Shown: positions 1 through 7,860 of the stretch, piece by piece
Numbering within the stretch: the first letter of the stretch is position 1
Layout: each line of letters begins with the position of its first letter
NCBI GenBank assembly: GCA_036563805.1
Contig: DATCLS010000089.1
Location: forward strand, 1 to 64,000
Length of the DNA stretch: 64,000 bases
From: DATCLS01 sp036563805
GTDB lineage: Bacteria > Actinomycetota > Acidimicrobiia > Acidimicrobiales > VFJN01
Direction of reading: 5' to 3'
Notes under the pieces: generated by a model
Seen by the model: the letters and a program-made list of their open reading frames with translations, nothing else
Databases searched by the model: none
Told to the model about the DNA's origin: nothing
Made by a program: the position numbers and the translations under genes

Positions 1-1515
1 GCCCCAGACGATGTTCTTGATCTCGCAGTAGTCCTCGAGGCCGACGTGGCCCCACTCGCGACCGAGGCCCGACTGCTTGTAGCCGCCGAAGGCGCCGGTC
101 TGGCCGATGCCCTTCACGTCCTCGCCCCAGCCCGGGCCCTGGCCGTTGCCGGGGCTGGCGGGCGCGGGCGGCGAGCCGAGGCCGGTGACGGTCACGTGCC
201 CGGCCCGCACCTGGCGGGCGACGTTGAAGGCCCGGGCCGTGCTGGCGGAGACGACCGCCCCGCCGAGGCCGTAGATCGTGTCGTTGGCCAGGGCGACGGC
301 GTCGGCGTCCTTCCCCGAGTAGGGGATGACGGTGAGCACGGGCCCGAAGATCTCCTCCTGGGCGATGCGCATGTCGTTGCGCCCGATCATCACGGTGGGC
401 TCGTAGAAGAAGCCCTTCTCGGGCCGGTCGGGCCGCCGGCCGCCGCACAGCAGCTCGGCCCCCTCGTCGAGCCCGGAGCGCACGTAGCCCTCCACCCGCT
501 CGCGCTGCTGCTCGCGGATCAGCGGCCCGAGCACGGTCGTCTCGTCGCGGGGGTCGCCGATCGTGATGGTCGGACGCACCGCCTCCACGCCCTCCTTGTA
601 GGCGTCGAGCAGGTGCTCAGGCAGCAGGAGGCGGGTCTGGAGCACGCACCCCTGGCCGCAGTGGGTGAGGACGGCGCCGAAGCCGATCGAGCGCGCGACG
701 TCCTCGCCCACGTCGCCGAGCACGACCTGGGCACTCTTCCCGCCCAGCTCGAGCTGGAGCTTCTTCACGGTGGCCGCAGCGTTGGCCATGATGCGCCGGC
801 CGGTGGCGGTCGAGCCGGTGAACGCCACCATGTCGACCATCGGGTTCGCGGTCAGCTCGTCGCCGACCTCGGCGCCGCCGGTGATCACGTTGAGCACGCC
901 GGGCGGGATGTCGGCCTCGGCGGCTGCCTCGGCGATCATCATGGCGTCGAGCGGCGTCCAGGGGTGGGGCTTGAGCACGACCGTGCACCCGACGGCCAGC
1001 GCCGGCGCGACCTTCACCACGTTCAGCATGAACGGGAAGTTGAAGGGCGTGATGGCGGCCACCACGCCGATGGGCTCGCGCACGATGGCGCTGCCGCCCA
1101 TGCCCGTCGGCCCGCCCGTCGGCGGCCCGTTCTCGACCCAGCCGAACGACGTGGTCACCAGCTCGGCGTTCGACCGGAACATGCCGATCGACCCGCCGGC
1201 CTGGATGGCGTCGGTGAGGAACCCGACCGACCCGGTCTCGGCGACGATCAGCTCCCGCAGCTCGCCGCCCCGGCCCTCCAGGATCTCGGCCATGCGGACG
1301 AGCCTCGCCGCCCGCTCCTCGGGCTTCATCCACGGCCAGGGGCCGGTGTCGAAGGCGGTGCGGGCGGACTCGATCGCCCGCCGGGCGACCGCCACCGACG
1401 CCTCGGGAACCGAGCCGATCGTCGCCTCCGTCGCGGGGTCGACCACGTCGATGACGCCGGTGGCCCCTTCCGAGGTCCACTTCCCGTCGACGAACAGCTC
1501 GTAGTTCCACACCAT
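1..1515 (-). CDS. Aldehyde dehydrogenase family protein (3' end cut by window)
   Basis: NAD(P)-dependent oxidation of an aldehyde to an acid, expected in the cytoplasm. The frame is open from ATG 1515 to the left edge (505 codons). It contains the ALDH landmarks: TPFNFP near residue 155, the general base Glu in ELGGK near 252, the nucleophile Cys in GQGC near 287, and FGGYKQSG close to the end. The family is usually 475-500 residues long, so only a few residues are missing. The excess comes from a Gly/Pro/Ala-rich stretch (about plus 115-180) just before FGGYKQSG, where most members have a short linker. The start is supported by a TATTGT box on the minus strand (1524-1529), 8 nt before the ATG, which implies a leaderless mRNA. 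The gene diverges from the 1541 gene, so it probably serves the same pathway as the CoA-transferase/P450 unit. The substrate cannot be read from the sequence. Confidence 0.93.
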   Translation of the reverse strand, partial: MVWNYELFVDGKWTSEGATGVIDVVDPATEATIGSVPEASVAVARRAIESARTAFDTGPWPWMKPEERAARLVRMAEILEGRGGELRELIVAETGSVGFLTDAIQAGGSIGMFRSNAELVTTSFGWVENGPPTGGPTGMGGSAIVREPIGVVAAITPFNFPFMLNVVKVAPALAVGCTVVLKPHPWTPLDAMMIAEAAAEADIPPGVLNVITGGAEVGDELTANPMVDMVAFTGSTATGRRIMANAAATVKKLQLELGGKSAQVVLGDVGEDVARSIGFGAVLTHCGQGCVLQTRLLLPEHLLDAYKEGVEAVRPTITIGDPRDETTVLGPLIREQQRERVEGYVRSGLDEGAELLCGGRRPDRPEKGFFYEPTVMIGRNDMRIAQEEIFGPVLTVIPYSGKDADAVALANDTIYGLGGAVVSASTARAFNVARQVRAGHVTVTGLGSPPAPASPGNGQGPGWGEDVKGIGQTGAFGGYKQSGLGREWGHVGLEDYCEIKNIVWG

Positions 1516-1523
1516 GCCCCGGC

Positions 1524-1533
1524 ACAATACAGT
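1524..1533. promoter_or_regulatory. Overlapping divergent -10 boxes of two leaderless promoters
   Basis: Only 25 bp separate the ATG at 1515 (minus) from the ATG at 1541 (plus). TACAGT (1528-1533) lies 7 nt before ATG 1541. TATTGT (minus, 1524-1529) lies 8 nt before ATG 1515. Both match TANNNT at leaderless spacing. The boxes overlap, so the two promoters would compete. Any -35 elements must lie inside the opposing coding sequences. Prediction from spacing only. Confidence 0.4.
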
Positions 1534-1540
1534 GTCCTCA

Positions 1541-2593
1541 ATGACCCTGCCCGAGGTCGTCCCGATAACCGCCGCCGACGACGGGTTCCATCCCGTCAGC
1601 GACCACCCGTACGAGACCGAGACGTTCTGGGCGTCGTTCCACGTGCCGGAGCGGGCGATGGGCGGGTGGTTCTACAACCAGGTCCAGTTCAACCAAGGGG
1701 TCTGCCACGGCGGCGCCTGGGTGTGGGACGCCTCGCCCGCCGGCGCCCGCTACGAGGTCCACCGCCGGGGGCTGCCCCTGCCCGACCCGGACACGCTCGA
1801 CCTGCGCGACGTGCGGCTCCCCACCGGCAACCACTTGCAAGCGCTCGAGCCGCTGCGCCGCTACCGCGTCCGCTACTCCGACCCCGGCCGGTTCGAGGCC
1901 GACGTGACCCTGGAGGCGCTGCGGCCGCCCCACTCGCACCCGCTGGGCGTGGCGCCGTTCTGGAAGGGCCGCCACTTCGACCAGGCGATGCACGTCACCG
2001 GCCAGGTCGTCCTCGACGGCGAGGTCATCGACGTCGACTCGCTGTCGGTGCGCGACCGCTCGTGGGGGCCCCGGCCCGGGCCGGCGCCGGGCGGCGGGTC
2101 GGCATCGGGGGCGGGCGCCGACTCGGGGACGGGCGCCCGGCGCCGGCGGCCGCCGCCCGAGCCCGCGGCCGCCGCCCGGCCGCCGTACAGCCCGTTCGGC
2201 GTCGGCTACGTGTTCGGCACCGCCTCGGCCGACGACATGTTCCTCGCCTACACGCTGCCCTGCATCGCCGACGGCGGCGGCCGCGACGACGTCACGACCG
2301 GCTACCTCGTGCGCGACGGGATCTACGGCCTGCTGGTCGAGGGACGACGGCGGGCCGAGCTCGACCCGGAGCGCGGCTGGATGCGCCGCATCGTGCTCGA
2401 GGCGGTCGACCAGCACGGCCGCGAGCTGACCGCGGTCGGCACGCTGGTCAGCCACCACGGCGAGCGTGGCCTGGGCACCGGCTACTTCCGCTGGGAGTGG
2501 GACGGCGCCGAGGGCTACGGCGAGGACCAGTCGTTCGCGCCCGAGGCCGTGGTCCGGGCGCTCGGCGAGGCCGGGCTGTGGACGGGGGTGTGA
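1541..2593 (+). CDS. CrtC/AttH-like (DUF7064/7065-type) protein
   Basis: A 350-residue protein of a family resembling hydroxyneurosporene-synthase/tocopherol-cyclase-like beta-barrel proteins. The hallmark is VRDRSWGPR near residue 170, with Trp/Phe-rich strands before it (FYNQVQFNQG near 45). No signal peptide or transmembrane segment is visible, so it is probably cytosolic. In this fold family some members hydrate or isomerise isoprenoid chains; the reaction here is unknown. Residues about 175-214 are a Gly/Ala/Pro/Arg-rich insertion immediately after RDRSWGPR. The start at 1541 is preferred over the in-frame ATG 1514 because TACAGT lies 7 nt upstream and 1514 would overlap the divergent ALDH start. 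It is followed by the CoA-transferase and P450 on the same strand, which suggests a lipid or isoprenoid catabolic unit. Family identity is moderately sure; function is not. Confidence 0.7.
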   Translation: MTLPEVVPITAADDGFHPVSDHPYETETFWASFHVPERAMGGWFYNQVQFNQGVCHGGAWVWDASPAGARYEVHRRGLPLPDPDTLDLRDVRLPTGNHLQALEPLRRYRVRYSDPGRFEADVTLEALRPPHSHPLGVAPFWKGRHFDQAMHVTGQVVLDGEVIDVDSLSVRDRSWGPRPGPAPGGGSASGAGADSGTGARRRRPPPEPAAAARPPYSPFGVGYVFGTASADDMFLAYTLPCIADGGGRDDVTTGYLVRDGIYGLLVEGRRRAELDPERGWMRRIVLEAVDQHGRELTAVGTLVSHHGERGLGTGYFRWEWDGAEGYGEDQSFAPEAVVRALGEAGLWTGV

Positions 2594-2644
2594 CGATCGG
2601 GGCCACCGGGGTCCTGGTCCGAGTCGACAAGGGGGATGGGACCG

Positions 2645-3937
2645 ATGGAGAGAGTCCTCGAAGGGGTGAAGGTCCTCGAGGTGTCCGCTTGGGCGTTCGT
2701 GCCCTCGGCGGGCGCCGTGCTCGCCGACTGGGGGGCCGAGGTCGTCAAGGTCGAGCCGCCGGACGGCGACCCGATGCGCGGCCTCGTCACGGGCGGCATC
2801 ACCGGCGGCCCGTCGTTCCCCTGGGAGATCTGGAACCGGGGCAAGCGCAGCATCAGCCTCGACCTCCGCCACCCTGACGGCCGGGAGCTGGTGCTCCGCC
2901 TGGCCGAGACCGCCGACGTGTTCCTGACCAGCTACCTGGCGCCCACCCGGTGCAAGCTGGGCATCGACGTCGACGACGTCCGAGCCCGCCACCCCGGGAT
3001 CGTCTACGCCTGCGGAACCGGCCACGGCCCCGCCGGCGACGAGGCCGACAAGGGCGGCTACGACGCCATCAGCTTCTGGGCCCGGGGCGGCCTGGCCGCG
3101 TCCACGACGCCCCCCGGCACCAGCCGGCCCGTGGGCCAGCCGGCCGGCGCGTTCGGCGACTCGCTGAGCGGCATGGCGCTGGCCGGCGGCGTGGCCGCCG
3201 CCCTCGTGCGCCGGGCCCGGACCGGCGAGGGGGCGGTCGTCGACGTGTCGCTGCTCGGGACCGCCCTGTGGTGCATGCAGATGTCGATCGCCGGCGCCGC
3301 GGTGCTGACCGCCGCGGCGGCGGCCGCCGCCCCGACCGAGCCGGACGACCCCACGGGGGAGACGGACGGCTCGGGCGGCTCGGGACCCCCCAACGGCTCG
3401 GGCTCTTCCTCCCCCCAGGCCACGAACCCCCTCGCCAACCCCCTGGTGAACACCTACCGGACGGCCGACAGGCGGTGGCTGGCGCTGTGCATGCTCCAGC
3501 GCGACGTGTACTGGGACGGCCTCTGCGAGGCCATCGGCCGCCCCGACCTGGTCACCGACCCCCGCTTCGCCGACCCCGAGGCCCGCAGCCGCCACACCGC
3601 CGAGGCCGTCGCGGAGCTGGACGCCACGTTCGCCACCCGGACGCTGGCCGAGTGGCGCGAGGCCCTGGCCACGCAGCCCGGCCAATGGGACGTCGTGAAG
3701 ACCGTGCTCGAGCTGCCCGACGACCCGCAGGCCCGGGCCAACGGCTACGTGCAGCCCGTCGCCTACGAGGACGGCGTGCAGCTCCCGATGGTGAGCTCGC
3801 CGGCCCAGATCGACCGCACCCCGCCCCCGCTCGGCCGAGCGCCGGGCTTCAACGACGACGCCGACGACCTGCTGCGCGCCGCCGGGCTCAGCGACGACGA
3901 GATCCTCCGCCACCGCATCGCCGGCGCCCTCACGTGA
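2645..3937 (+). CDS. CoA transferase, family III (CaiB/BaiF type)
   Basis: Transfers CoA between a CoA ester and a free carboxylic acid. The 430-residue protein opens with the typical LEGVKVLEVSAWAFVPSAG start, followed by DWGAEVVKVEPP. The likely catalytic Asp is in GGYDAISFW (near residue 140), and VGQPAGAFGDSLSGM matches the conserved CoA-binding loop. A Gly/Ser/Pro/Ala-rich insertion of about 45 residues (nt about 3300-3430) interrupts the fold before the NPLVNTYRTADRRW segment. ATG 2645 is preferred over ATG 2636 because the purine run AAGGGGG is about 10 nt upstream of 2645 but almost abuts 2636. The P450 start (GTGA) overlaps its stop, so the two are translationally coupled. Substrate unknown. 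Confidence 0.92.
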   Translation: MERVLEGVKVLEVSAWAFVPSAGAVLADWGAEVVKVEPPDGDPMRGLVTGGITGGPSFPWEIWNRGKRSISLDLRHPDGRELVLRLAETADVFLTSYLAPTRCKLGIDVDDVRARHPGIVYACGTGHGPAGDEADKGGYDAISFWARGGLAASTTPPGTSRPVGQPAGAFGDSLSGMALAGGVAAALVRRARTGEGAVVDVSLLGTALWCMQMSIAGAAVLTAAAAAAAPTEPDDPTGETDGSGGSGPPNGSGSSSPQATNPLANPLVNTYRTADRRWLALCMLQRDVYWDGLCEAIGRPDLVTDPRFADPEARSRHTAEAVAELDATFATRTLAEWREALATQPGQWDVVKTVLELPDDPQARANGYVQPVAYEDGVQLPMVSSPAQIDRTPPPLGRAPGFNDDADDLLRAAGLSDDEILRHRIAGALT

Positions 3938-5223
3938 CCGCCATGCGCACCGCCATGCGCCGCGGCGCCCGCCGGGCGCCGACGCCCCCGGTTGCCGGCC
4001 CCGAGACCGTCACCGACCTCTACGACGAGGTCATGTTCGTCGACCCCCACCCGCGCTACCGCGAGCTGCGCGAGCGGGCGCCGGTGTCGCGGGCCCGCAC
4101 CGCGCTCGGCCCCGCCGGCACCTGGCTGCTGACCCGCTACGACGACGTGCTGATGGTCCACACGGACCCGCGGTTCTCGAGCCAGCACCCCATGCCGACC
4201 GGCCTCCGGGCCCGGCTGCTGCCGAAGTTCGCGTTCCTGCTGCTCGACAGCATGGTGTTCAAGGACGACCCCGACCACCTGCGCCTGCGCCGGCTCGTCA
4301 ACCGCGCCTTCACCCCCAAGATGGTGGCCAGTTTGGAGGAGGACGCCCGGGCCGTGCGCGACGAGCTGCTCGACGCCATCGAGGCCAAGGCCCGGCGGGG
4401 CGAAGCGGTGGACCTCGTCGAGGAGCTGGCCGTCCCGCTGCCGCTCACGGTCATCGCCCGCATGCTCGGCGTGTCCGCGCGCGACCGGGACGAGTTCCAC
4501 GCCCTGGTGCGGGCGTTCACCGAGCTGCCGCCGACCGGCGTCGGGCGGCTCAAGGCGTTGCCGCTCGGGCGGCGGCTCATGCGCATGTTCGAGCGGATGA
4601 TCGCCGAGGCGCGCGCCCACCGCGACGACCGGATCGTGTCGGCCCTGGTGCGGGCCCACGACGAGGACGACGACCGGCTCAGCGACGCCGAGATCGTGGC
4701 CATGGTCTTCCTGTTGCTGTTCGCCGGCCACGACACGACGTCGGGCCTGATCAGCACCGGCACGCTGGCGCTGCTCGAGAACCCCGACCAGCTCGCCCTG
4801 CTGCACGAGCGGCCGGAGCTGACCGGGACGACCGCCGTCGACGAGCTGCTCCGCTTCTGCAGCCCCGTCGCCTGCGGCGCCGACCGCATCCTCACCGAGG
4901 ACGTCGAGCTGCACGGCACGACCCTGCCGGCCGGGAGCCACGTGCTGGGCATGATCGTCTCGGCCAACCGGGACGCCGACCACTTCCCCGACCCCGACCG
5001 GCTCGACCTCACCCGCGACCCCAACCCCCACCTGGCGTTCGCCTTCGGCACCCACTACTGCCTGGGCAACCAGCTCGCCCGGCTCGAGGGTCGGCTCGCC
5101 TTCGAGGGGCTGGCCCGGCGCTTCTCGGACGTCCGGCTCGAGCCCGGGTTCCGGGTGACGTACAAGCCGACGCAGTCGCTCCGGGGGCTGATGGCCCTGC
5201 CCGTGCGGCTCGCGCCGGCCTGA
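3934..5223 (+). CDS. Cytochrome P450
   Basis: Heme monooxygenase of 429 residues, a usual size for a soluble bacterial P450. Visible motifs are AGHDTT in the I helix (near residue 265), ExxR as ELLR (near 302) and the heme-ligand loop FGTHYCLG with Cys about 376. No membrane anchor is seen. The GTG at 3934 overlaps the CoA-transferase stop (GTGA); this overlap style recurs in the window, so I chose it over ATG 3943 or 3955. The N-terminus is Arg/Ala-rich. No ferredoxin or ferredoxin reductase gene is near, so electrons must come from a partner elsewhere. The link to a CoA-transferase suggests hydroxylation of a lipid, terpenoid or steroid-like acid, which is inference. Confidence 0.95.
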   Translation: MTAMRTAMRRGARRAPTPPVAGPETVTDLYDEVMFVDPHPRYRELRERAPVSRARTALGPAGTWLLTRYDDVLMVHTDPRFSSQHPMPTGLRARLLPKFAFLLLDSMVFKDDPDHLRLRRLVNRAFTPKMVASLEEDARAVRDELLDAIEAKARRGEAVDLVEELAVPLPLTVIARMLGVSARDRDEFHALVRAFTELPPTGVGRLKALPLGRRLMRMFERMIAEARAHRDDRIVSALVRAHDEDDDRLSDAEIVAMVFLLLFAGHDTTSGLISTGTLALLENPDQLALLHERPELTGTTAVDELLRFCSPVACGADRILTEDVELHGTTLPAGSHVLGMIVSANRDADHFPDPDRLDLTRDPNPHLAFAFGTHYCLGNQLARLEGRLAFEGLARRFSDVRLEPGFRVTYKPTQSLRGLMALPVRLAPA

Positions 5224-5299
5224 GCCCGGGGCCGGGGCGGCGTGCGGCTCGTGGCGTCGCCGCGGCCGAGCCGAGCCAGCCGCTCCGGGTGCTGCCCGA

Positions 5300-5743
5300 T
5301 CAGGCGGCGGGCCGCCCCGCGGCGGGCGGCACGGCGGCGACGGCCTCGATCTCGACCAGGGAGCCGGGCACGGCCAGCCCGCTGACGACGGCGACCGTGA
5401 TCGCCGGCGGGGCGGCGTCGCGGGGCAGGACCTGCTGGGCGGCGGCGAAGCCCTCGCGGATGTCGGCGCCGTCGGCGACCAGGATCGTCCACTTAACCAC
5501 ATCGGCGAGGTCGGCCCCGGCCTCCCGGAGGCAGGCCCGCACGTTCTCCAGCGCCTGGCGGGTCTGCTCGCCCAGGCCGGGACCGACCAGGGTGCCGTCG
5601 GGGCCGGTGCCGTTCTGCCCGCCCACGTGGACCGTGTCGTAGCCGGCCGGCACCCGCACGGCGTGGCTGAACGCCGGACTGCGGTGCAGGGACTCGGGGT
5701 TGAGGTGCTGGATCTCGCGAGTCTCGATCGTCTGCTCGGCCAT
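5300..5743 (-). CDS. RidA/YjgF-family protein lacking the usual Arg
   Basis: A 147-residue member of the Rid superfamily (enamine/imine deaminase fold). Typical features are NPESLHRSPAFSHAV at the start, GQNG, QTRQALENVRACL and the C-terminal LVEIEAVAAVP. In RidA proper, an Arg following a conserved Pro-Ala binds the substrate carboxylate; here the segment reads PPAITVAVV, with Ile in that place. It is therefore more likely a Rid2-7-type paralogue or a binding protein than a RidA deaminase. ATG 5743 is chosen over GTG 5749 because a perfect TATAAT (minus, 5752-5757) lies 8 nt upstream, giving a leaderless mRNA. It diverges from the CGNR regulator and shares a palindrome with it. Confidence 0.88.
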   Translation of the reverse strand: MAEQTIETREIQHLNPESLHRSPAFSHAVRVPAGYDTVHVGGQNGTGPDGTLVGPGLGEQTRQALENVRACLREAGADLADVVKWTILVADGADIREGFAAAQQVLPRDAAPPAITVAVVSGLAVPGSLVEIEAVAAVPPAAGRPAA

Positions 5744-5751
5744 GTGCACTG

Positions 5752-5774
5752 ATTATAGTGGTGTCGACACCAGT
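5752..5774. promoter_or_regulatory. Divergent promoter with 14-bp palindromic operator (CGNR regulator site)
   Basis: TGGTGTCGACACCA (5759-5772) is a perfect palindrome beside TATAAT (minus, 5752-5757), the -10 box of the RidA-like gene. The CGNR regulator starts 30 bp away on the other strand behind AGGAGG (5790-5795). The position fits an operator bound by the CGNR protein that represses both genes. Palindrome seen; binding inferred. Confidence 0.55.
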
Positions 5775-5803
5775 AATACCGGTGCCGACAGGAGGTGATG
5801 TGC

Positions 5804-6394
5804 GTGGAACGGCGAGAGGATCTCGACCCGGCGCTGCGGCGCCGGTTCCGCAGCGGGCGCATGTGCCTCGACCTCACCCACACCGGCGGCACCGGCGAGG
5901 CGGCCCGGTGGGAGATCCTCCACGGGCCGGCCGAAGCCGCCCGCTTCCTCGGGATCATCGTCGGGTCCGAGCCCCCGGCGGTCGACGAGGCCGACATGGA
6001 CCGGGTCCGAGCGGTGCGCCAGGCCATCAGCGACCTGGCCCGGTCCCGCGTCGCCGGCGCCGCCGAGCCGCCGGGCACGATCGACGTGATCAACGCGGCG
6101 GCGGCCGAGCCGCCGCTCGTCCCCCAGCTGGGGGACGACGGCTCCCGGCACCTGCTGCCCGGCACCGCCCGGCAGGCGCTGTCCACGATCGCCCGCGACG
6201 CCATCGACCTCTACTCCTCCCCGCTCGCCGAGCGGGTCCGGGTGTGCGCGGCCGAGGACTGCGGCCTGCTGTTCGTCGACGCCTCCCGGCCCGGCACCCG
6301 CCGCTGGTGCTCGATGGAGTGGTGCGGCGACCGGGCCAAGAAGCGGGCCGCCGGCCGCCCGGTCCGCGGCGACCGCCGGCCGGCCCGCCCGTGA
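5804..6394 (+). CDS. CGNR zinc-finger transcriptional regulator
   Basis: A 196-residue protein of the ABATE-plus-CGNR type. The N-terminal part (RMCLDLTHTGG) matches the ligand-sensing half. The C-terminal zinc finger is CAAEDC followed by RRWCSMEWCGDRAKKR, with CGDR in place of the classic CGNR. A basic Arg/Pro tail (about 15 residues) follows. AGGAGG (5790-5795) is well spaced (8 nt) for GTG 5804 and too close for GTG 5795 or ATG 5798, so 5804 is preferred. It probably autoregulates and controls the divergent RidA-like gene through the palindrome at 5759-5772. It ends 12 nt before the convergent beta-propeller gene. Confidence 0.88.
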   Translation: MERREDLDPALRRRFRSGRMCLDLTHTGGTGEAARWEILHGPAEAARFLGIIVGSEPPAVDEADMDRVRAVRQAISDLARSRVAGAAEPPGTIDVINAAAAEPPLVPQLGDDGSRHLLPGTARQALSTIARDAIDLYSSPLAERVRVCAAEDCGLLFVDASRPGTRRWCSMEWCGDRAKKRAAGRPVRGDRRPARP

Positions 6395-6405
6395 TGGGCC
6401 CGCGG

Positions 6406-7860
6406 TCAGCCGCCGGCGGGGCGGTAGGCGGCGAGGCCGCCCACGATCGTGGGGACGAAGACGGTGCCATCGGACCCGATCGTGGTGCCGACGCTGAACA
6501 CCGAGACGCCCGGGATCGGCTCGCGGTCGAGCTCCTCTCCGGTCGCGGCGTCGAGGACGACGAGGTCGGTCCGGCGCTGGCCCCGGTCGACGGTGGCGTA
6601 GACCCGCCCGCCGGCCGCCTGGGTGGGGATCCCGCGGTTGAGCAGGTCGTCACGCCGCCAGGCCAGCTCGGCGTGGTCGCCGGCGTCGCGGAGGGCGAGC
6701 ACCGGGCTGGTGGCCCCGCCGGCGGGCAGGATCAGCCCGTCGGGCGAGGTCGCCGGGCTGCCGCCCGAGGCCCAGCCGATCGGGAAGCTCCAGATCTCCT
6801 CGCCGGTGGCGGCGTCGAGGGCGTGGACGGCGTCGACGTTGTCGTTGACGTACAGCCGGGTGCCGTCGGGCGACAGGTCGGGGCTCGACGCGCTCCCGCC
6901 GGGCAGCCCGTCGTTCGTCCACAGCGGGGTGAGGGCGGGCTCGGGGTCCTCGGTGTACCGCATGGCCCGAAGGCCGGCCCGGGGCGCCCCCGGCTCCCAG
7001 AACGTGAAGAAGAACCGCCCGGTGGCCAGGTCGACGGCCAGGGTGTTGGCGGCCGGGCACTCCTCGGTGCCCCGGGCGCAGGCGGCCATGCCGGCCGCCG
7101 GGTCCCAGCGGGCGCCGGGGACCAGCTCGAGGGCGGGCAGCATCGGCTCGCCGGTCTCCCGGTCGAGGACGTAGACGACGCCGACGTGGGTCACGAACAG
7201 GAGCCGGCCCTCGGGCGTGAACTGGGCGGACAGCGGGACGCCGACGATCGGCCGCTCCCACAGGACCGTGCCGTCGGCGTCGAGGGCGTGCATGGCCTCG
7301 CCGTCGGCGACGAACAGGCGGCCGTCCCGGTCGAGCAGCGTGGAGGACGACACGGCGTAGCGGTCGAGCTCGGTCGAGCACCACAGCGTCTCGCCGGTCC
7401 GGCCGTCGAGCGCCTGCAGGTGGCAGCCCTCGACCGTGGACGTCACGTACACGCGGCCCTCGGGGTCGATCGTCGGGCCCAGGTTGATCGTCCACTCCAG
7501 CGGGCCGACGTGGACGCTGCCCTCGAGGTCGCGGTCCCAGGCCAGGCTGACGTCGGCGGCCCCCTCCACCGGCGAGTAGTCGGTGTTGGCGGCATCGGCG
7601 TGGACGGCCGACCAGCCGGGGGCGTAGGGCGACGCCGGGGCCTCGGGCCCGGGCTCGCGGTCGGGCTCGCCGCCGGGCTGGCGGCAGGCGGTGGCGGCCG
7701 ACGCCGTGGCGACGAGGACGAGGGCGCCGGCCAGCTGGGCGAGTCGGGTCGCGGGCCGGGCGGTCGGGCGGGTGACGGCCCGGCCCGGGCCCACGGCGCG
7801 GGCCGGGCCCCTGGGACGGCCCGGATGCACGGGTCGGCCCGGATCCACGGGTCGGGTCAC
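6406..7860 (-). CDS. PQQ-like beta-propeller lipoprotein
   Basis: A 484-residue secreted protein made of repeated blades with the Ala-x-(D/N)-x-x-TGExxW signature of PQQ-dependent dehydrogenase-like propellers: LDGRTGETLW, LDRETGEPM, LDAATGEEIW and LDAATGEELD. The N-terminus has an Arg-rich start, a hydrophobic Leu/Ala/Val stretch and a Cys after SAATA, which fits a lipobox. No catalytic dehydrogenase residues are obvious, so it may be a binding or scaffold propeller. GTG 7860 overlaps the stop of the serine hydrolase (GTGA). GTG 7794 is an alternative giving a more standard signal peptide. It is the last gene of the LacI-controlled leftward operon. Confidence 0.8.
   Translation of the reverse strand: MTRPVDPGRPVHPGRPRGPARAVGPGRAVTRPTARPATRLAQLAGALVLVATASAATACRQPGGEPDREPGPEAPASPYAPGWSAVHADAANTDYSPVEGAADVSLAWDRDLEGSVHVGPLEWTINLGPTIDPEGRVYVTSTVEGCHLQALDGRTGETLWCSTELDRYAVSSSTLLDRDGRLFVADGEAMHALDADGTVLWERPIVGVPLSAQFTPEGRLLFVTHVGVVYVLDRETGEPMLPALELVPGARWDPAAGMAACARGTEECPAANTLAVDLATGRFFFTFWEPGAPRAGLRAMRYTEDPEPALTPLWTNDGLPGGSASSPDLSPDGTRLYVNDNVDAVHALDAATGEEIWSFPIGWASGGSPATSPDGLILPAGGATSPVLALRDAGDHAELAWRRDDLLNRGIPTQAAGGRVYATVDRGQRRTDLVVLDAATGEELDREPIPGVSVFSVGTTIGSDGTVFVPTIVGGLAAYRPAGG

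Noticed and set aside
46..2877. Long open frame of 943 codons on the plus strand over the ALDH gene
   Set aside because: The product is Arg/Gly/Pro/Val-rich with no motifs and lies antisense to an ALDH with intact catalytic residues. Such shadows are common in high-GC DNA.
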